This document shows positions 35,752 through 43,935 of a DNA stretch of 64,000 bases, in pieces. The notes under the pieces are model-generated. The model worked only from the letters and a program-made list of their open reading frames with translations. It searched no databases and was not told the DNA's origin. Made by a program: the position numbers and the translations under genes. The DNA lies in assembly GCA_964601275.1 (NCBI GenBank), contig CAZRMV010000002.1, positions 124,001 to 188,000 on the forward strand. Direction: 5' to 3'. Origin of the DNA: JAOZPE01 sp964601275 (GTDB taxonomy: Bacteria; Krumholzibacteriota; Krumholzibacteriia; JAJRXK01). Numbering within the stretch: the stretch's first letter is position 1; each line of letters starts with the position of its first letter.

Positions 35752-36897
35752 ATGGATTTTTCGCTGACCGAAGAGCAGGAACTCTTCATCAAGGGCGTAC
35801 GCGATTTCGCTCGGGGGGAAATCGCGCCCTTGACCCGACGGATGGATGAAGAGGGGATCATCGACCCCGTTCTGTTGCAGAAGATGAAGGAACAGGGGTA
35901 TTTCGCGCTCAGCTTTCCCCAGGAATACGATGGGGTGGGGCTGGACACCCTCACCTACGGCCTCATGATCGCCGAATTGGCCAAGGTGGACGCGGGAATC
36001 GCCATCATGGTGGGCGTCCACAACAGCGTCGGGAGCTACCCGGTGCTGCGTTTCGGCAGCGAGGAGCTCAAGAGAAGGATCCTGCCGATGATGGCCCGAG
36101 GCCACCTGGGATCGTTCTGCGTGACCGAACCCGGCGCCGGAAGCGACGCCGCTTCCATCAGCACCCGGGCGGAGGTGGTCGAGGACGGCTATGTGCTCAA
36201 CGGGGAGAAGATCTGGGTCACCAATGGATACCATTCCCGGTTCTTCGTGGTGCTGGCTCGCTTGAACGGTCAGTCGGGGCACCGGGGCATCTCCGCCTTC
36301 CTCGTCGAGCGGGACAACCCCGGACTGATGGTCGGGGCCAAGGAAGAGAAGATGGGCCTGCGGAGTTCGGATTGCGTCTCGGTCGTTCTCGACGGGGCGA
36401 GGATCCCCCGGGAGAATCTCATCGGCGAAGAAGGACAGGGCTTCGAGATCGCCATGTCCAGCCTCGACGGAGGGCGCATCGGTGTGGCCTACCAGGCGAT
36501 CGGCCTCGCCAGCGCCTGCCTGGACGCGGCGTCGGCCTACGCCCAGGAACGCGAACAGTTCGGCCGCCCCATCGCCGATCACCAGGCGATCCAGTGGATG
36601 CTGGCCGACACCGCGGTCGAACTGGAGCAGGCGAGTCTTCTCGCCCACAAGGCGGCCACCCTCAAGGACCAGGGGAAACCGTTCTCCCGCCTGGCCGCCA
36701 TGGCCAAGCTCGCCGCCAGCGAGACCGCCAACCGCGCCGCCGATCGGGCGGTGCAGATCCACGGCGGATACGGCTATTCCAAGGACTACCCGGTCGAGCG
36801 CTACTACCGGGACGCGCGGGTTTTGCGTATCTACGAAGGGACGAGCGAAATCCAGAGGCTCGTCATCGCCCGGAGGGTCCTTCAGGGAGAGCGCTGA
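35752..36897 (+). CDS. Acyl-CoA dehydrogenase (third of three)
   Basis: A 381-residue paralogue from ATG 35752 (GGGAGCAGG upstream), 107 bases after the second copy. It has SFCVTEPGAGSDAAS, WVTNGYHSRF, MGLRSSDCVSVVLD, GRIGVAYQAIGLASACLDAASAYAQEREQFGRP, IHGGYGYSKDYPVERYYRDAR and catalytic Glu362 in IYEGTSEIQR. The three copies differ clearly in the substrate-binding regions, which suggests different acyl chain preferences rather than recent duplication. Its stop is 2 bases before ispH. Confidence 0.94.
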   Translation: MDFSLTEEQELFIKGVRDFARGEIAPLTRRMDEEGIIDPVLLQKMKEQGYFALSFPQEYDGVGLDTLTYGLMIAELAKVDAGIAIMVGVHNSVGSYPVLRFGSEELKRRILPMMARGHLGSFCVTEPGAGSDAASISTRAEVVEDGYVLNGEKIWVTNGYHSRFFVVLARLNGQSGHRGISAFLVERDNPGLMVGAKEEKMGLRSSDCVSVVLDGARIPRENLIGEEGQGFEIAMSSLDGGRIGVAYQAIGLASACLDAASAYAQEREQFGRPIADHQAIQWMLADTAVELEQASLLAHKAATLKDQGKPFSRLAAMAKLAASETANRAADRAVQIHGGYGYSKDYPVERYYRDARVLRIYEGTSEIQRLVIARRVLQGER

Positions 36898-36899
36898 TC

Positions 36900-37862
36900 G
36901 TGGAAGCGTCCCAGCACCGGTTCGAAGTCGTCGTCGCGGCTCCGCGGGGGTTCTGCGCCGGCGTGGAGAGGGCCATCGAGATCGTCGACCTGGCCCTCTC
37001 GCGGATGGGATCCCCCATCTACGTCCGCAAGGAAATCGTCCACAACCGACACGTGGTCCAGCGGTTCCGGCGGCATGGGGTCATCTTCGTCGAGTCCCTC
37101 GACGAGGTGCCGCCCGGCTCGACCTGCATCTTCAGCGCCCACGGGGTTTCGCCCGCGGTCTGGGAACGTGCCCGGGCAAGGGGGCTGCGGATCATCGACG
37201 CCACCTGTCCTCTGGTCACCAAGGTGCATCTGGAGGTCCACCGACACTCCGAGGCGGGAGACACGATCATCCTGATCGGCCATGAGGGCCACGACGAGGT
37301 TCTGGGGACGATGGGCCAGGCCCCGGGGAAGGTGCTCCTGGTGGAGAACGTCGAGGAAGTCGGCCGGCTGGAGGTCGACGATCCCCGGAAACTGTCCTAC
37401 GTGACCCAGACCACCCTCTCCGTCGACGAGACGCGGGACATCATCGCGGCCCTGCGCCGGCGTTTCCCTTCCATCGTCGGGCCGAGGAAGGACGATATCT
37501 GCTACGCGACCCAGAACCGGCAGGAAGCGGTCCGTCACATCGTGGAGAACGACGGGATCGAGCTCCTGCTGGTGGTCGGCAGCGCCAATTCCTCCAACAG
37601 CCGCCGCCTGGTCGAGGTGGCGAGGGCACAGGGGGTGGAAGGCCGCCTCATCGACGACGCCGAGGACATCCGGGAGGCCTGGTTCGATGGCCTGGCGCGG
37701 GTGGGGGTGACCGCCGGGGCGAGCGCGCCGGAGGACCTGGTGGCCGAGGTCTTGAGCCGGCTGCAGAAGCTGGGTGGGGTGGTGCGCGAGCGGACGGTGG
37801 TCGACGAGCAGGTGACCTTTCCCCTTCCGGCCGAACTGCTCGCTCCTGAGGCCGAAGCCTGA
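36900..37862 (+). CDS. ispH: 4-hydroxy-3-methylbut-2-enyl diphosphate reductase
   Basis: Last enzyme of the MEP pathway, an iron-sulfur protein that reduces HMBPP to IPP and DMAPP. It has 320 residues from GTG 36900 with AGGGAGAG before it. The three cluster cysteines are Cys19 in RGFCAGVERA, Cys103 in DATCPLVTK and Cys201 in DDICYATQNRQ. The GHEGHDEVLGTMGQ segment holds the proton-relay Glu, and GSANSSNSRRLVEVA is the usual substrate-binding block. It is appended to the acyl-CoA operon with a 2-base gap, which looks like positional rather than functional linkage. Confidence 0.97.
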   Translation: MEASQHRFEVVVAAPRGFCAGVERAIEIVDLALSRMGSPIYVRKEIVHNRHVVQRFRRHGVIFVESLDEVPPGSTCIFSAHGVSPAVWERARARGLRIIDATCPLVTKVHLEVHRHSEAGDTIILIGHEGHDEVLGTMGQAPGKVLLVENVEEVGRLEVDDPRKLSYVTQTTLSVDETRDIIAALRRRFPSIVGPRKDDICYATQNRQEAVRHIVENDGIELLLVVGSANSSNSRRLVEVARAQGVEGRLIDDAEDIREAWFDGLARVGVTAGASAPEDLVAEVLSRLQKLGGVVRERTVVDEQVTFPLPAELLAPEAEA

Positions 37863-37913
37863 GTTTTCCCCGGCGACCGCCCGGACCCAGGAAAAATCCG
37901 TCCCCGTCGGGAA

Positions 37914-37931
37914 CCCGGGCCTCCGCCCGGG
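37914..37931 (+). other. GC-rich hairpin after ispH
   Basis: CCCGGGC (37914-37920) and GCCCGGG (37925-37931) pair perfectly across CTCC. No T-run follows, so termination would have to be Rho-assisted, if it occurs. Confidence 0.3.
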
Positions 37932-37977
37932 GTATATGCGGCGTTGCGGGCCCGAAGGATCCTGCTGTGCTGTCCGG

Positions 37978-38006
37978 TGGACGCTCCCGGGCCCTTCTTC
38001 TATACT
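37978..38006 (+). promoter_or_regulatory. Candidate promoter for the gld ABC-exporter operon
   Basis: TGGACG at 37978-37983, a 17-base spacer, TATACT at 38001-38006. It would give a leader of about 105 bases in which GAGACC (38016-38021) and a later GGTCTC can enclose a CCCCTTCGGGG tetraloop hairpin. TATATG at 37933-37938 is a second -10-like box without a -35. Confidence 0.5.
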
Positions 38007-38117
38007 GCGCCGACTGGAGACCGGAGCGGCCCGCCCCCTTCGGGGTCTCGCCCCCTCCCGTTCTCATTTCAGCGCCAAGAAAAACCCTCATGCTGCTCAT
38101 CTGGAGGCTTCTCAGCG

Positions 38118-39083
38118 ATGATCCAGGTCAGAGACGTCAGCAAGGTCTACGGCCCGACCCGGGCCCTCGACCGGGTGTCCTTCGATGTCGGCGATCGACA
38201 GATCCTCGGCTTTCTGGGACCCAATGGGGCGGGCAAGAGTACCGCCATGAAAATCATCACTTCCTACATTGCGCCGACCGCGGGAACCGTCCTCGTGGAC
38301 GGCATCGATGTCTCGAAGGACCCCATCAGTGTCCGCAGGAAGATCGGTTACCTCCCCGAGACGAATCCGCTCTATGACTCGATGCAGGTGGACGAATACC
38401 TGGAGTTCTGCGGGAAGGCGCGGAAACTCGATGGAGCCCGCCTGAAGTCGCGGATCGACTGGGTGGTGGAGAAGTGCGGTCTCGAGGTGGTGTTCAAGAA
38501 GGACATCAACCAGTTGTCGAAGGGTTTCAAGCAGCGGACCGGCCTGGCCCAGGCGCTCATCCACGATCCGGAGATCCTCATCCTCGATGAGCCGACCACC
38601 GGTCTCGATCCCCTGCAGATCATCCAGATCCGCCGACTCATCCAGGAGTTGGCCCGGGAGAAGACGGTGATCTTCTCCACCCATATCCTGCAGGAGGTCT
38701 CCTCGACCACCGACCGGGTCATCATCATCAACAACGGACGGATCATCGCCGACGGCTATCTGAACGAACTGGAGAGCGAAGCGAGAGGTGGTCCCCAGTT
38801 GCAGGTGGGACTGCTCGCGGGGCGGGCCGAGGTCGAGAACAATCTCTCGCATCTGGACGGCGTTCGCGAGATGAGGGTGCTTTCCGACGGTGACGGGGTG
38901 GTCACCACGAGGCTGGTGGGGGAGAAGGGTGTGGACCTGCGGCGGGAGGTCGGCCGTTTCGCCGCTTCGAAGGGCTGGCCGGTGATCGAGATGAGCATCC
39001 CCGAGGTCAGCCTGGAGGATGCCTTCATCGAGTTCATCCGCCGGAGCAACGAGAAGGATGGGAGGGAGGTGCAACATGTCTGA
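38118..39083 (+). CDS. gldA: ABC transporter ATPase, GldA type
   Basis: A 321-residue nucleotide-binding protein from ATG 38118 (GGAGG at 38103-38107). Walker A GPNGAGKS is at 34-41, the signature reads QLSKGFKQRTGLAQAL, Walker B is ILILDEPTTGLDP, and the H-loop is FSTHILQEV. The C-terminal 100 residues form the extra domain seen in DrrA/GldA-type exporters. In gliding Bacteroidetes GldA works with GldF and GldG; here the same three are adjacent and in the same order. The substrate is unknown. The end overlaps the permease by eight bases. Confidence 0.9.
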   Translation: MIQVRDVSKVYGPTRALDRVSFDVGDRQILGFLGPNGAGKSTAMKIITSYIAPTAGTVLVDGIDVSKDPISVRRKIGYLPETNPLYDSMQVDEYLEFCGKARKLDGARLKSRIDWVVEKCGLEVVFKKDINQLSKGFKQRTGLAQALIHDPEILILDEPTTGLDPLQIIQIRRLIQELAREKTVIFSTHILQEVSSTTDRVIIINNGRIIADGYLNELESEARGGPQLQVGLLAGRAEVENNLSHLDGVREMRVLSDGDGVVTTRLVGEKGVDLRREVGRFAASKGWPVIEMSIPEVSLEDAFIEFIRRSNEKDGREVQHV

Positions 39084-39801
39084 GATCAAGGTCATCTTCC
39101 GCCGGGAGTTCGGCGGATATTTCAATTCACCCATTGCATACATTTTCGTGATCGTCTACCTGCTGCTGAATGCCGGTTTCTTCATGAGCGCGTTTTTCCT
39201 CAACGGGGAAGCGAGCCTGCGCCCATTCTTCGAGAACCTGCCCCTGTTCAACATCTTCTTCCTGCCCGCGGTGACCATGGGGCTCTGGGCCAACGATCAG
39301 CAGGGCGGAACCTTCGAATTGTTGATGACCTTGCCCATGAAGTCCTGGAAGGTCGTGGTGGGGAAGTATCTGGCCGCTCTGGCGTTCTACGTCATCGCCC
39401 TGGCGTGCACCTTCATGTTGCCCCTGATGGTCGCCGTCCTGGGCAATCCCGACATCGGAGCCATGATCAGCGGCTATCTCGGCGCGATCCTGCTGGGCGC
39501 GCTCTATCTCGCCCTGGGGTTGTTCATCAGCGGCCTGTTCAAGGAACAGATCGCTGCGTTCATCGTCACCTCGGTGGTCTGCATCTTCCTCTTGATCATG
39601 GGGAATGATTCCATGGCGGCCACGATCGACGGTCTGATCTCCGGGTTCGGTAGCTTCCTGCGGGACAACATCGCGTTCGCCGCGCACTGGAATTCGCTGC
39701 AGAGAGGAGTGATCGACTTCGGTTCGGTGCTCTACTTCACCACCGTTCCGGCGCTCTTTTTGGTCTTGAACACGTGGTCGCTGGAGAGGAGGAGGTACTG
39801 A
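39076..39801 (+). CDS. gldF: ABC-2-type permease, GldF type
   Basis: A 241-residue membrane subunit with six hydrophobic segments, starting at ATG 39076 inside the end of gldA. Recognisable parts are the N-terminal IFRREFGGYFNSPIAYIF, typical of GldF/NosY-like permeases, and the conserved GTFELLMTLPMKSWKVVVGKY coupling region. The reading frame upstream of 39076 lies within gldA and is not used. Its stop overlaps the gldG ATG by one base. Confidence 0.9.
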   Translation: MSEIKVIFRREFGGYFNSPIAYIFVIVYLLLNAGFFMSAFFLNGEASLRPFFENLPLFNIFFLPAVTMGLWANDQQGGTFELLMTLPMKSWKVVVGKYLAALAFYVIALACTFMLPLMVAVLGNPDIGAMISGYLGAILLGALYLALGLFISGLFKEQIAAFIVTSVVCIFLLIMGNDSMAATIDGLISGFGSFLRDNIAFAAHWNSLQRGVIDFGSVLYFTTVPALFLVLNTWSLERRRY

Positions 39802-41528
39802 TGGCCAGCCGCAAGACAAGCTTCACCGTGACCTTCACGGTGACCGCCATCGTGCTCTTCGCCATCGTGGTGTTCTTCAACGCGCTGGTGAGCAGCCAGA
39901 TCTCGGCTCGCATCGACATGACCCAGGACAAGCTCTACACCATGAGCCCGGCGGCCAAGCGCATCCTCTCCCAGCTCAAGGTGCCGGTCCACGTCAAGCT
40001 GTACATCACCAAGCAGTCGGAGATGCCGACGGGGCTGAACACCCTGGAGCGGGACATCACCGACAAGCTGGAGGAATACAAGGCCGCTTCGGGAGGCAAG
40101 CTGACCTACAGCGTGTCCGATCCCTCGATGAACGAGGATCTGGCCCAGAAACTCCAGTCACGGGGCATCCGTCCCTTCCAGGTGCAGAGCATCGAGCGCG
40201 ACGAGATCGGACTGAAGCTGGTCTATTCCGCGCTGGAGATCACCTACAAGGAGAAGGAACCGGAGATCATTCCCCAGGTGACGCCGCAAACATTGGACAC
40301 CATGGAGTATGAGCTCTGCCGCCGGGTGATCAAGTTGACCCGCGACAAGGACCCGATCGTCGCCATCTACTCGACCAAGGAGAGCCTCGACCCCCAGTTG
40401 CTGCAGATCTATCTGCAGATGGGGCAACAGCCCCCCGAGCCGAGGGATCTCTATTCGAAGCTGGTGGAGATCTTCAAGAACCAGGGTTATGACGCCAGGA
40501 AGGTGGAGATCAGCGAGGATTCCCCCATTCCCGAGGATACGCAGACCCTGATCCTCATGGCGCCGAAGAACCTCAACGATCGGCAGCGCTTCGAGATCAG
40601 CCGCTTCTTGCGGCGGGGCGGGAAGGTCTTCCTCGCGGTGCAGAACCACGAGTACGACTACAATCCCGCGCGGCGGGGTGGTTTCGACATCTCGGTCCGT
40701 CCCATCGAGACCGGAATCGATCCCCTCTTGTCCGAGTACGGGATCAGGGTCTCCAAGGGCGTGTTCATGGATCGCAGCCTGGAGACCTTGTCGGTCCCCC
40801 GAACCCAGAACATCGGGGGATTGAGGGTGCAGATGGCCGAGCCGGTCCAGGCTCCCATCCAGATCAAGGTCGCCGGGGATCAATTCAACCAGGACCTGTC
40901 GATCTCCAACCGCCTGGGTCAGATCCTGTATCTCTGGGGCAGCCGGTTGGTGCCCGATGACGCGAAACTCGAGAAGGTCGGCCTGGACTACCAGACGCTC
41001 TTCACCTCCTCGGACCAGTCCTGGGAGATCGAGAGCGCGGGTGGGGCGCTCAGCCGGAGGGATTTCACCTTCGATCCGGCCAATGCCACGCCGCGGGCTC
41101 CTCTGGCGGTCCTGGTGGAGGGGGTCTTCCCCGATCCCTACGAGGGCAAGGAGATCCCCGCCTGGAGCCCGACCGACAGCACCACCGCGGGAACGGCTGA
41201 AACGTTGGAGGGAACCGCCGGCAAGCTGATCCTCACCGGCTGTGCCAAGATGTTCGAAGACGGTTACCTGCAAGCGGGAAGTTACAGCAACGGACTCTTC
41301 CTGTTGAACGGAATTGACGCTCTGACCCTGGGCGACGATCTCATCCAGGTTCGGGCGAAGGTGACGACCCACCGGTTGATCCGGGAAGTGTCCGCGAGCC
41401 AGAAGCTCTTCTGGAGGACCATGACCACGATCCTCGTGCCGCTTCTGGTGGCTCTGTTCGGAATCGTGCGCAGCGTGCGCCGGCGTCGCGCCCAGGCGGC
41501 CTGGCTCCAGGCGCACCACGCGGCCTGA
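39801..41528 (+). CDS. gldG: GldG-type ABC transporter auxiliary protein
   Basis: A 575-residue protein with an N-terminal membrane segment (about 10-30), a large extracytoplasmic part, and a C-terminal span (about 545-562, TTILVPLLVALFGIV) followed by a basic tail. The region with DKLYTMSPAAKRILSQLKVPVHVKLYIT and the later PEDTQTLILMAPKNLNDRQRFEISRFLRRGGKVFLAVQ is the pattern of the GldG / ABC_transp_aux family. Known GldG proteins pair with GldF and GldA in surface motility. Here it may act in envelope export without gliding. The start overlaps gldF (TGATG). Confidence 0.88.
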   Translation: MASRKTSFTVTFTVTAIVLFAIVVFFNALVSSQISARIDMTQDKLYTMSPAAKRILSQLKVPVHVKLYITKQSEMPTGLNTLERDITDKLEEYKAASGGKLTYSVSDPSMNEDLAQKLQSRGIRPFQVQSIERDEIGLKLVYSALEITYKEKEPEIIPQVTPQTLDTMEYELCRRVIKLTRDKDPIVAIYSTKESLDPQLLQIYLQMGQQPPEPRDLYSKLVEIFKNQGYDARKVEISEDSPIPEDTQTLILMAPKNLNDRQRFEISRFLRRGGKVFLAVQNHEYDYNPARRGGFDISVRPIETGIDPLLSEYGIRVSKGVFMDRSLETLSVPRTQNIGGLRVQMAEPVQAPIQIKVAGDQFNQDLSISNRLGQILYLWGSRLVPDDAKLEKVGLDYQTLFTSSDQSWEIESAGGALSRRDFTFDPANATPRAPLAVLVEGVFPDPYEGKEIPAWSPTDSTTAGTAETLEGTAGKLILTGCAKMFEDGYLQAGSYSNGLFLLNGIDALTLGDDLIQVRAKVTTHRLIREVSASQKLFWRTMTTILVPLLVALFGIVRSVRRRRAQAAWLQAHHAA

Positions 41529-41550
41529 TCAAGCTAGGGAGACGATCACG

Positions 41551-42573
41551 ATGAACAATCGAAACCTCGCGATCCTGCTCGTGATCCTCGTCATCATGGC
41601 GGGCGGATACTGGTGGTCGAAGGGACACCGCAAGGCCCTGGATCAGACCGGAGGCTGGGTGGACGTCGTTCCCGGGCAACTCTCCACCGACACCGTCTAC
41701 GGATTGTCGGTCTACCGGGGATCGGCTCCGGACGAGGGGTTCACCCTGGCCAAACAGGATGACGTATGGGTCATGACCACGCGCTACGACGCGAAAGCCA
41801 GCCTGAACCGTCTGCGGACGCTCTTGACCAACCTGGAGAATCTCGAGGGCGAAGTTCGTAGCGACGACCCCTCGGTCCTGGCAGATTACGGCCTGGACGA
41901 TTCGACCGCGGTGCACGTGATCTTGCGGGAGGAAAACGGAGACGAGCTTCTCCATCTTCTTCTGGGCAAGCCGGCGACCGGCGGCGGATTCATCCGCTTG
42001 AACGGAAGCAACCAGGCGCTCTTGGCCAGTCGCAACCTCCTGAGCGAGTTCGGGATCTGGGGCGAGGGCAACAAGAACCCGGTGGCTTCCACCTGGCTCG
42101 ACCTGGAGATCTTCAAGCCCGACCGGGAAAAGGTGGTCGAACTGGTCCTGCGCAAGGGAAAGAAGGTCATTGCCATGCACAAGGTCTTCCAGGAGAAGGC
42201 CGAAGGCGACACCACCGAGACGGCCAAGCCCCGGCCCTACGAGTGGGAAGTGACCCAACCCAGGCACTTCACCGCCCTGAAGACCCGGGCCGACGGCATC
42301 CTCACCACGGTGGTGAACATGCGCGGGCGCGACGTCGCTCCCGCTCCGGACGATCCCGAGGAGTATGGCCTCGGCAAGAGCGCGGACAAGGTCGAGGTGG
42401 TCATGGACGATGGGACCCGCCATGTGATGCTCTTCGGGAAGGAAGCCGAAGACGCGCAGGGGCAGTTCTACCTCAAGATGGACGGGGACGAGCGTTACTG
42501 GCTGGTGTCCGACTACGTCCGGAGCAATATCTTCAAGAAGCTCAGCGAGCTTCAACCGGACAAGAAGAGCTAG
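41551..42573 (+). CDS. DUF4340-containing membrane-anchored protein
   Basis: A 340-residue protein with a single N-terminal transmembrane anchor (residues 7-23) and an extracytoplasmic body of two similar mixed alpha/beta repeats. The DUF4340 pattern is visible as RLRTLLTNLENLEGEVRSDDPSVLADYGLDD and again as PAPDDPEEYGLGKSADKVEVVMDD. In many genomes DUF4340 genes follow GldFG-type ABC genes, as here, so it is probably part of the same exporter. GGGAGA precedes ATG 41551 and the gap to gldG is 22 bases. Confidence 0.85.
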   Translation: MNNRNLAILLVILVIMAGGYWWSKGHRKALDQTGGWVDVVPGQLSTDTVYGLSVYRGSAPDEGFTLAKQDDVWVMTTRYDAKASLNRLRTLLTNLENLEGEVRSDDPSVLADYGLDDSTAVHVILREENGDELLHLLLGKPATGGGFIRLNGSNQALLASRNLLSEFGIWGEGNKNPVASTWLDLEIFKPDREKVVELVLRKGKKVIAMHKVFQEKAEGDTTETAKPRPYEWEVTQPRHFTALKTRADGILTTVVNMRGRDVAPAPDDPEEYGLGKSADKVEVVMDDGTRHVMLFGKEAEDAQGQFYLKMDGDERYWLVSDYVRSNIFKKLSELQPDKKS

Positions 42574-42672
42574 GACGTTCCGGGGTCCGGTGACCCGCTC
42601 CCGGGTCCGCGGTGGTCATCGAGTGCCAATGGCGCAGTCGACACCTGGTTTCCCAACCGAAGGAGACCGCCC

Positions 42673-43821
42673 ATGGCGGCAATCTACCTCGATCACCACG
42701 CCACCACCCCGCTCGACCCCGAGGTTCTCGAGGCGATGCGACCCTACTGGAGGGAGGCCTTCGGAAACCCCTCCAGTCCACACTGCTTCGGATGGGAGGC
42801 GGCCGAGGCGATCGAGAGCGCCCGCCAACAGCTCGCTTCTCTGGTTTCCTGCCGCCCCCGCGACGTGATCTTCACCAGCGGGGGCACCGAATCGAACAAC
42901 CTGGCCCTGATGGGAGTCGCCCGCAGTCATCGCGATCGCGGGCGGCATTTCGTGACCACTGCGGTGGAACACGCGGCGGTGATCCAGGTCTTCCGCCGAC
43001 TGGAAGAGGAAGGAGCCGAGGTTACCGTCGTTCCGGTCGGAACGAACGGCATCGTCGATCCCCGGGACATCGAGCGGGCCCTGCGCGAAGATACGGTGCT
43101 GTGCAGCGTCATGTGGGCGAACAACGAGATCGGCACCCTGCAGCCGGTCGAGGAGATCGCCGGGATCTGTCGGAGCCGGGGGGTTCTCTTCCACTCGGAC
43201 GCCGCCCAGGCGGTGGGGAAGATTCCCGTCGATTCCCGCCGCGTCGACCTGCTTTCGCTGTCTGCCCACAAGTTCCACGGACCGAAGGGCGTGGGCGCCC
43301 TGGTGATCACGCCCCGGCACCCCCGCATCCGGTTGGAGCCTCTCATGGCCGGTGGCGGCCAGCAATCGGGCATGCGGCCGGGCACCTTGCCGGTTCCCCT
43401 GATCGTGGGATTGGGGCGGGCGAGCGAACTGGCCGCCGCGAGGATGGAGGAGGATGCCGCGAGGGTGAAGGACCTGAGGGATCATCTGATCCATCGCCTC
43501 ACCAGCGAATTGGAGGGGATCCATCTCAACGGAGATCCCCAGCGGCGGTTGCCGGGCAATGCCAACCTGCGGATCGACGGCGTCGAGGCCGAGGCCTTGA
43601 TTCTCGAGATGCGCGAGGTCGCGGTGGGAACCACCGCGGCGTGCTCCTCTCCCGAGCATCGGGTCAGCCACGTCCTGACCGCCCTGGGGCTGGACCTCGA
43701 ACAGGCCCGCTCCAGCGTCCGTTTCGGCATCGGGCGCGAGAATACCCGCGAGGAGATCGATCGGGCCTCTGAGCTGGTGGTGAGAGGGGTTCGGAAGCTG
43801 CGCGACTTCGCCCGCTCTTGA
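42673..43821 (+). CDS. nifS: Cysteine desulfurase (NifS/IscS class)
   Basis: PLP enzyme that takes sulfur from cysteine for iron-sulfur clusters, tRNA thiolation or cofactors. It has 382 residues. The N-terminal IYLDHHATTPLDPEV, the VEHAAVI segment, PLP-Lys200 in SLSAHKFHGPKG, GGGQQSGMRPGT and the catalytic-loop Cys324 in TTAACSSPEHR are all present. The loop is of the long class-I type. AAGGAGA lies 8 bases before the ATG. No IscU, MnmA or other partner is adjacent. The 99-base gap before it contains only a GC-rich repeat. Confidence 0.94.
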   Translation: MAAIYLDHHATTPLDPEVLEAMRPYWREAFGNPSSPHCFGWEAAEAIESARQQLASLVSCRPRDVIFTSGGTESNNLALMGVARSHRDRGRHFVTTAVEHAAVIQVFRRLEEEGAEVTVVPVGTNGIVDPRDIERALREDTVLCSVMWANNEIGTLQPVEEIAGICRSRGVLFHSDAAQAVGKIPVDSRRVDLLSLSAHKFHGPKGVGALVITPRHPRIRLEPLMAGGGQQSGMRPGTLPVPLIVGLGRASELAAARMEEDAARVKDLRDHLIHRLTSELEGIHLNGDPQRRLPGNANLRIDGVEAEALILEMREVAVGTTAACSSPEHRVSHVLTALGLDLEQARSSVRFGIGRENTREEIDRASELVVRGVRKLRDFARS

Positions 43822-43838
43822 ACGGCTGGATCCAGGGG

Positions 43839-43867
43839 TTGCATCCGAAGCGGAGGAATGGAACAAT
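43839..43867 (+). promoter_or_regulatory. Candidate promoter for pepA
   Basis: TTGCAT at 43839-43844, a 17-base spacer, AACAAT at 43862-43867, giving a leader of about 60 bases before ATG 43936. Confidence 0.35.
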
Positions 43868-43935
43868 CCCCCTCCCGGTCCAGGGCCGACCCATCTGGCG
43901 GTTCCATTCCTGTTCGTGCTGGAGCGAGGTCAACG

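Noticed and set aside
37944..38117. Extension of gldA upstream
   Set aside because: It crosses the promoter candidate at 37978-38006 and lacks similarity. ATG 38118 has a good GGAGG.
42574..42672. Terminator or promoter between the DUF4340 and cysteine desulfurase genes
   Set aside because: The stretch has a near-repeat (CCGGGGTCCG and CCCGGGTCCG) but no T-run and no credible -10/-35 pair.
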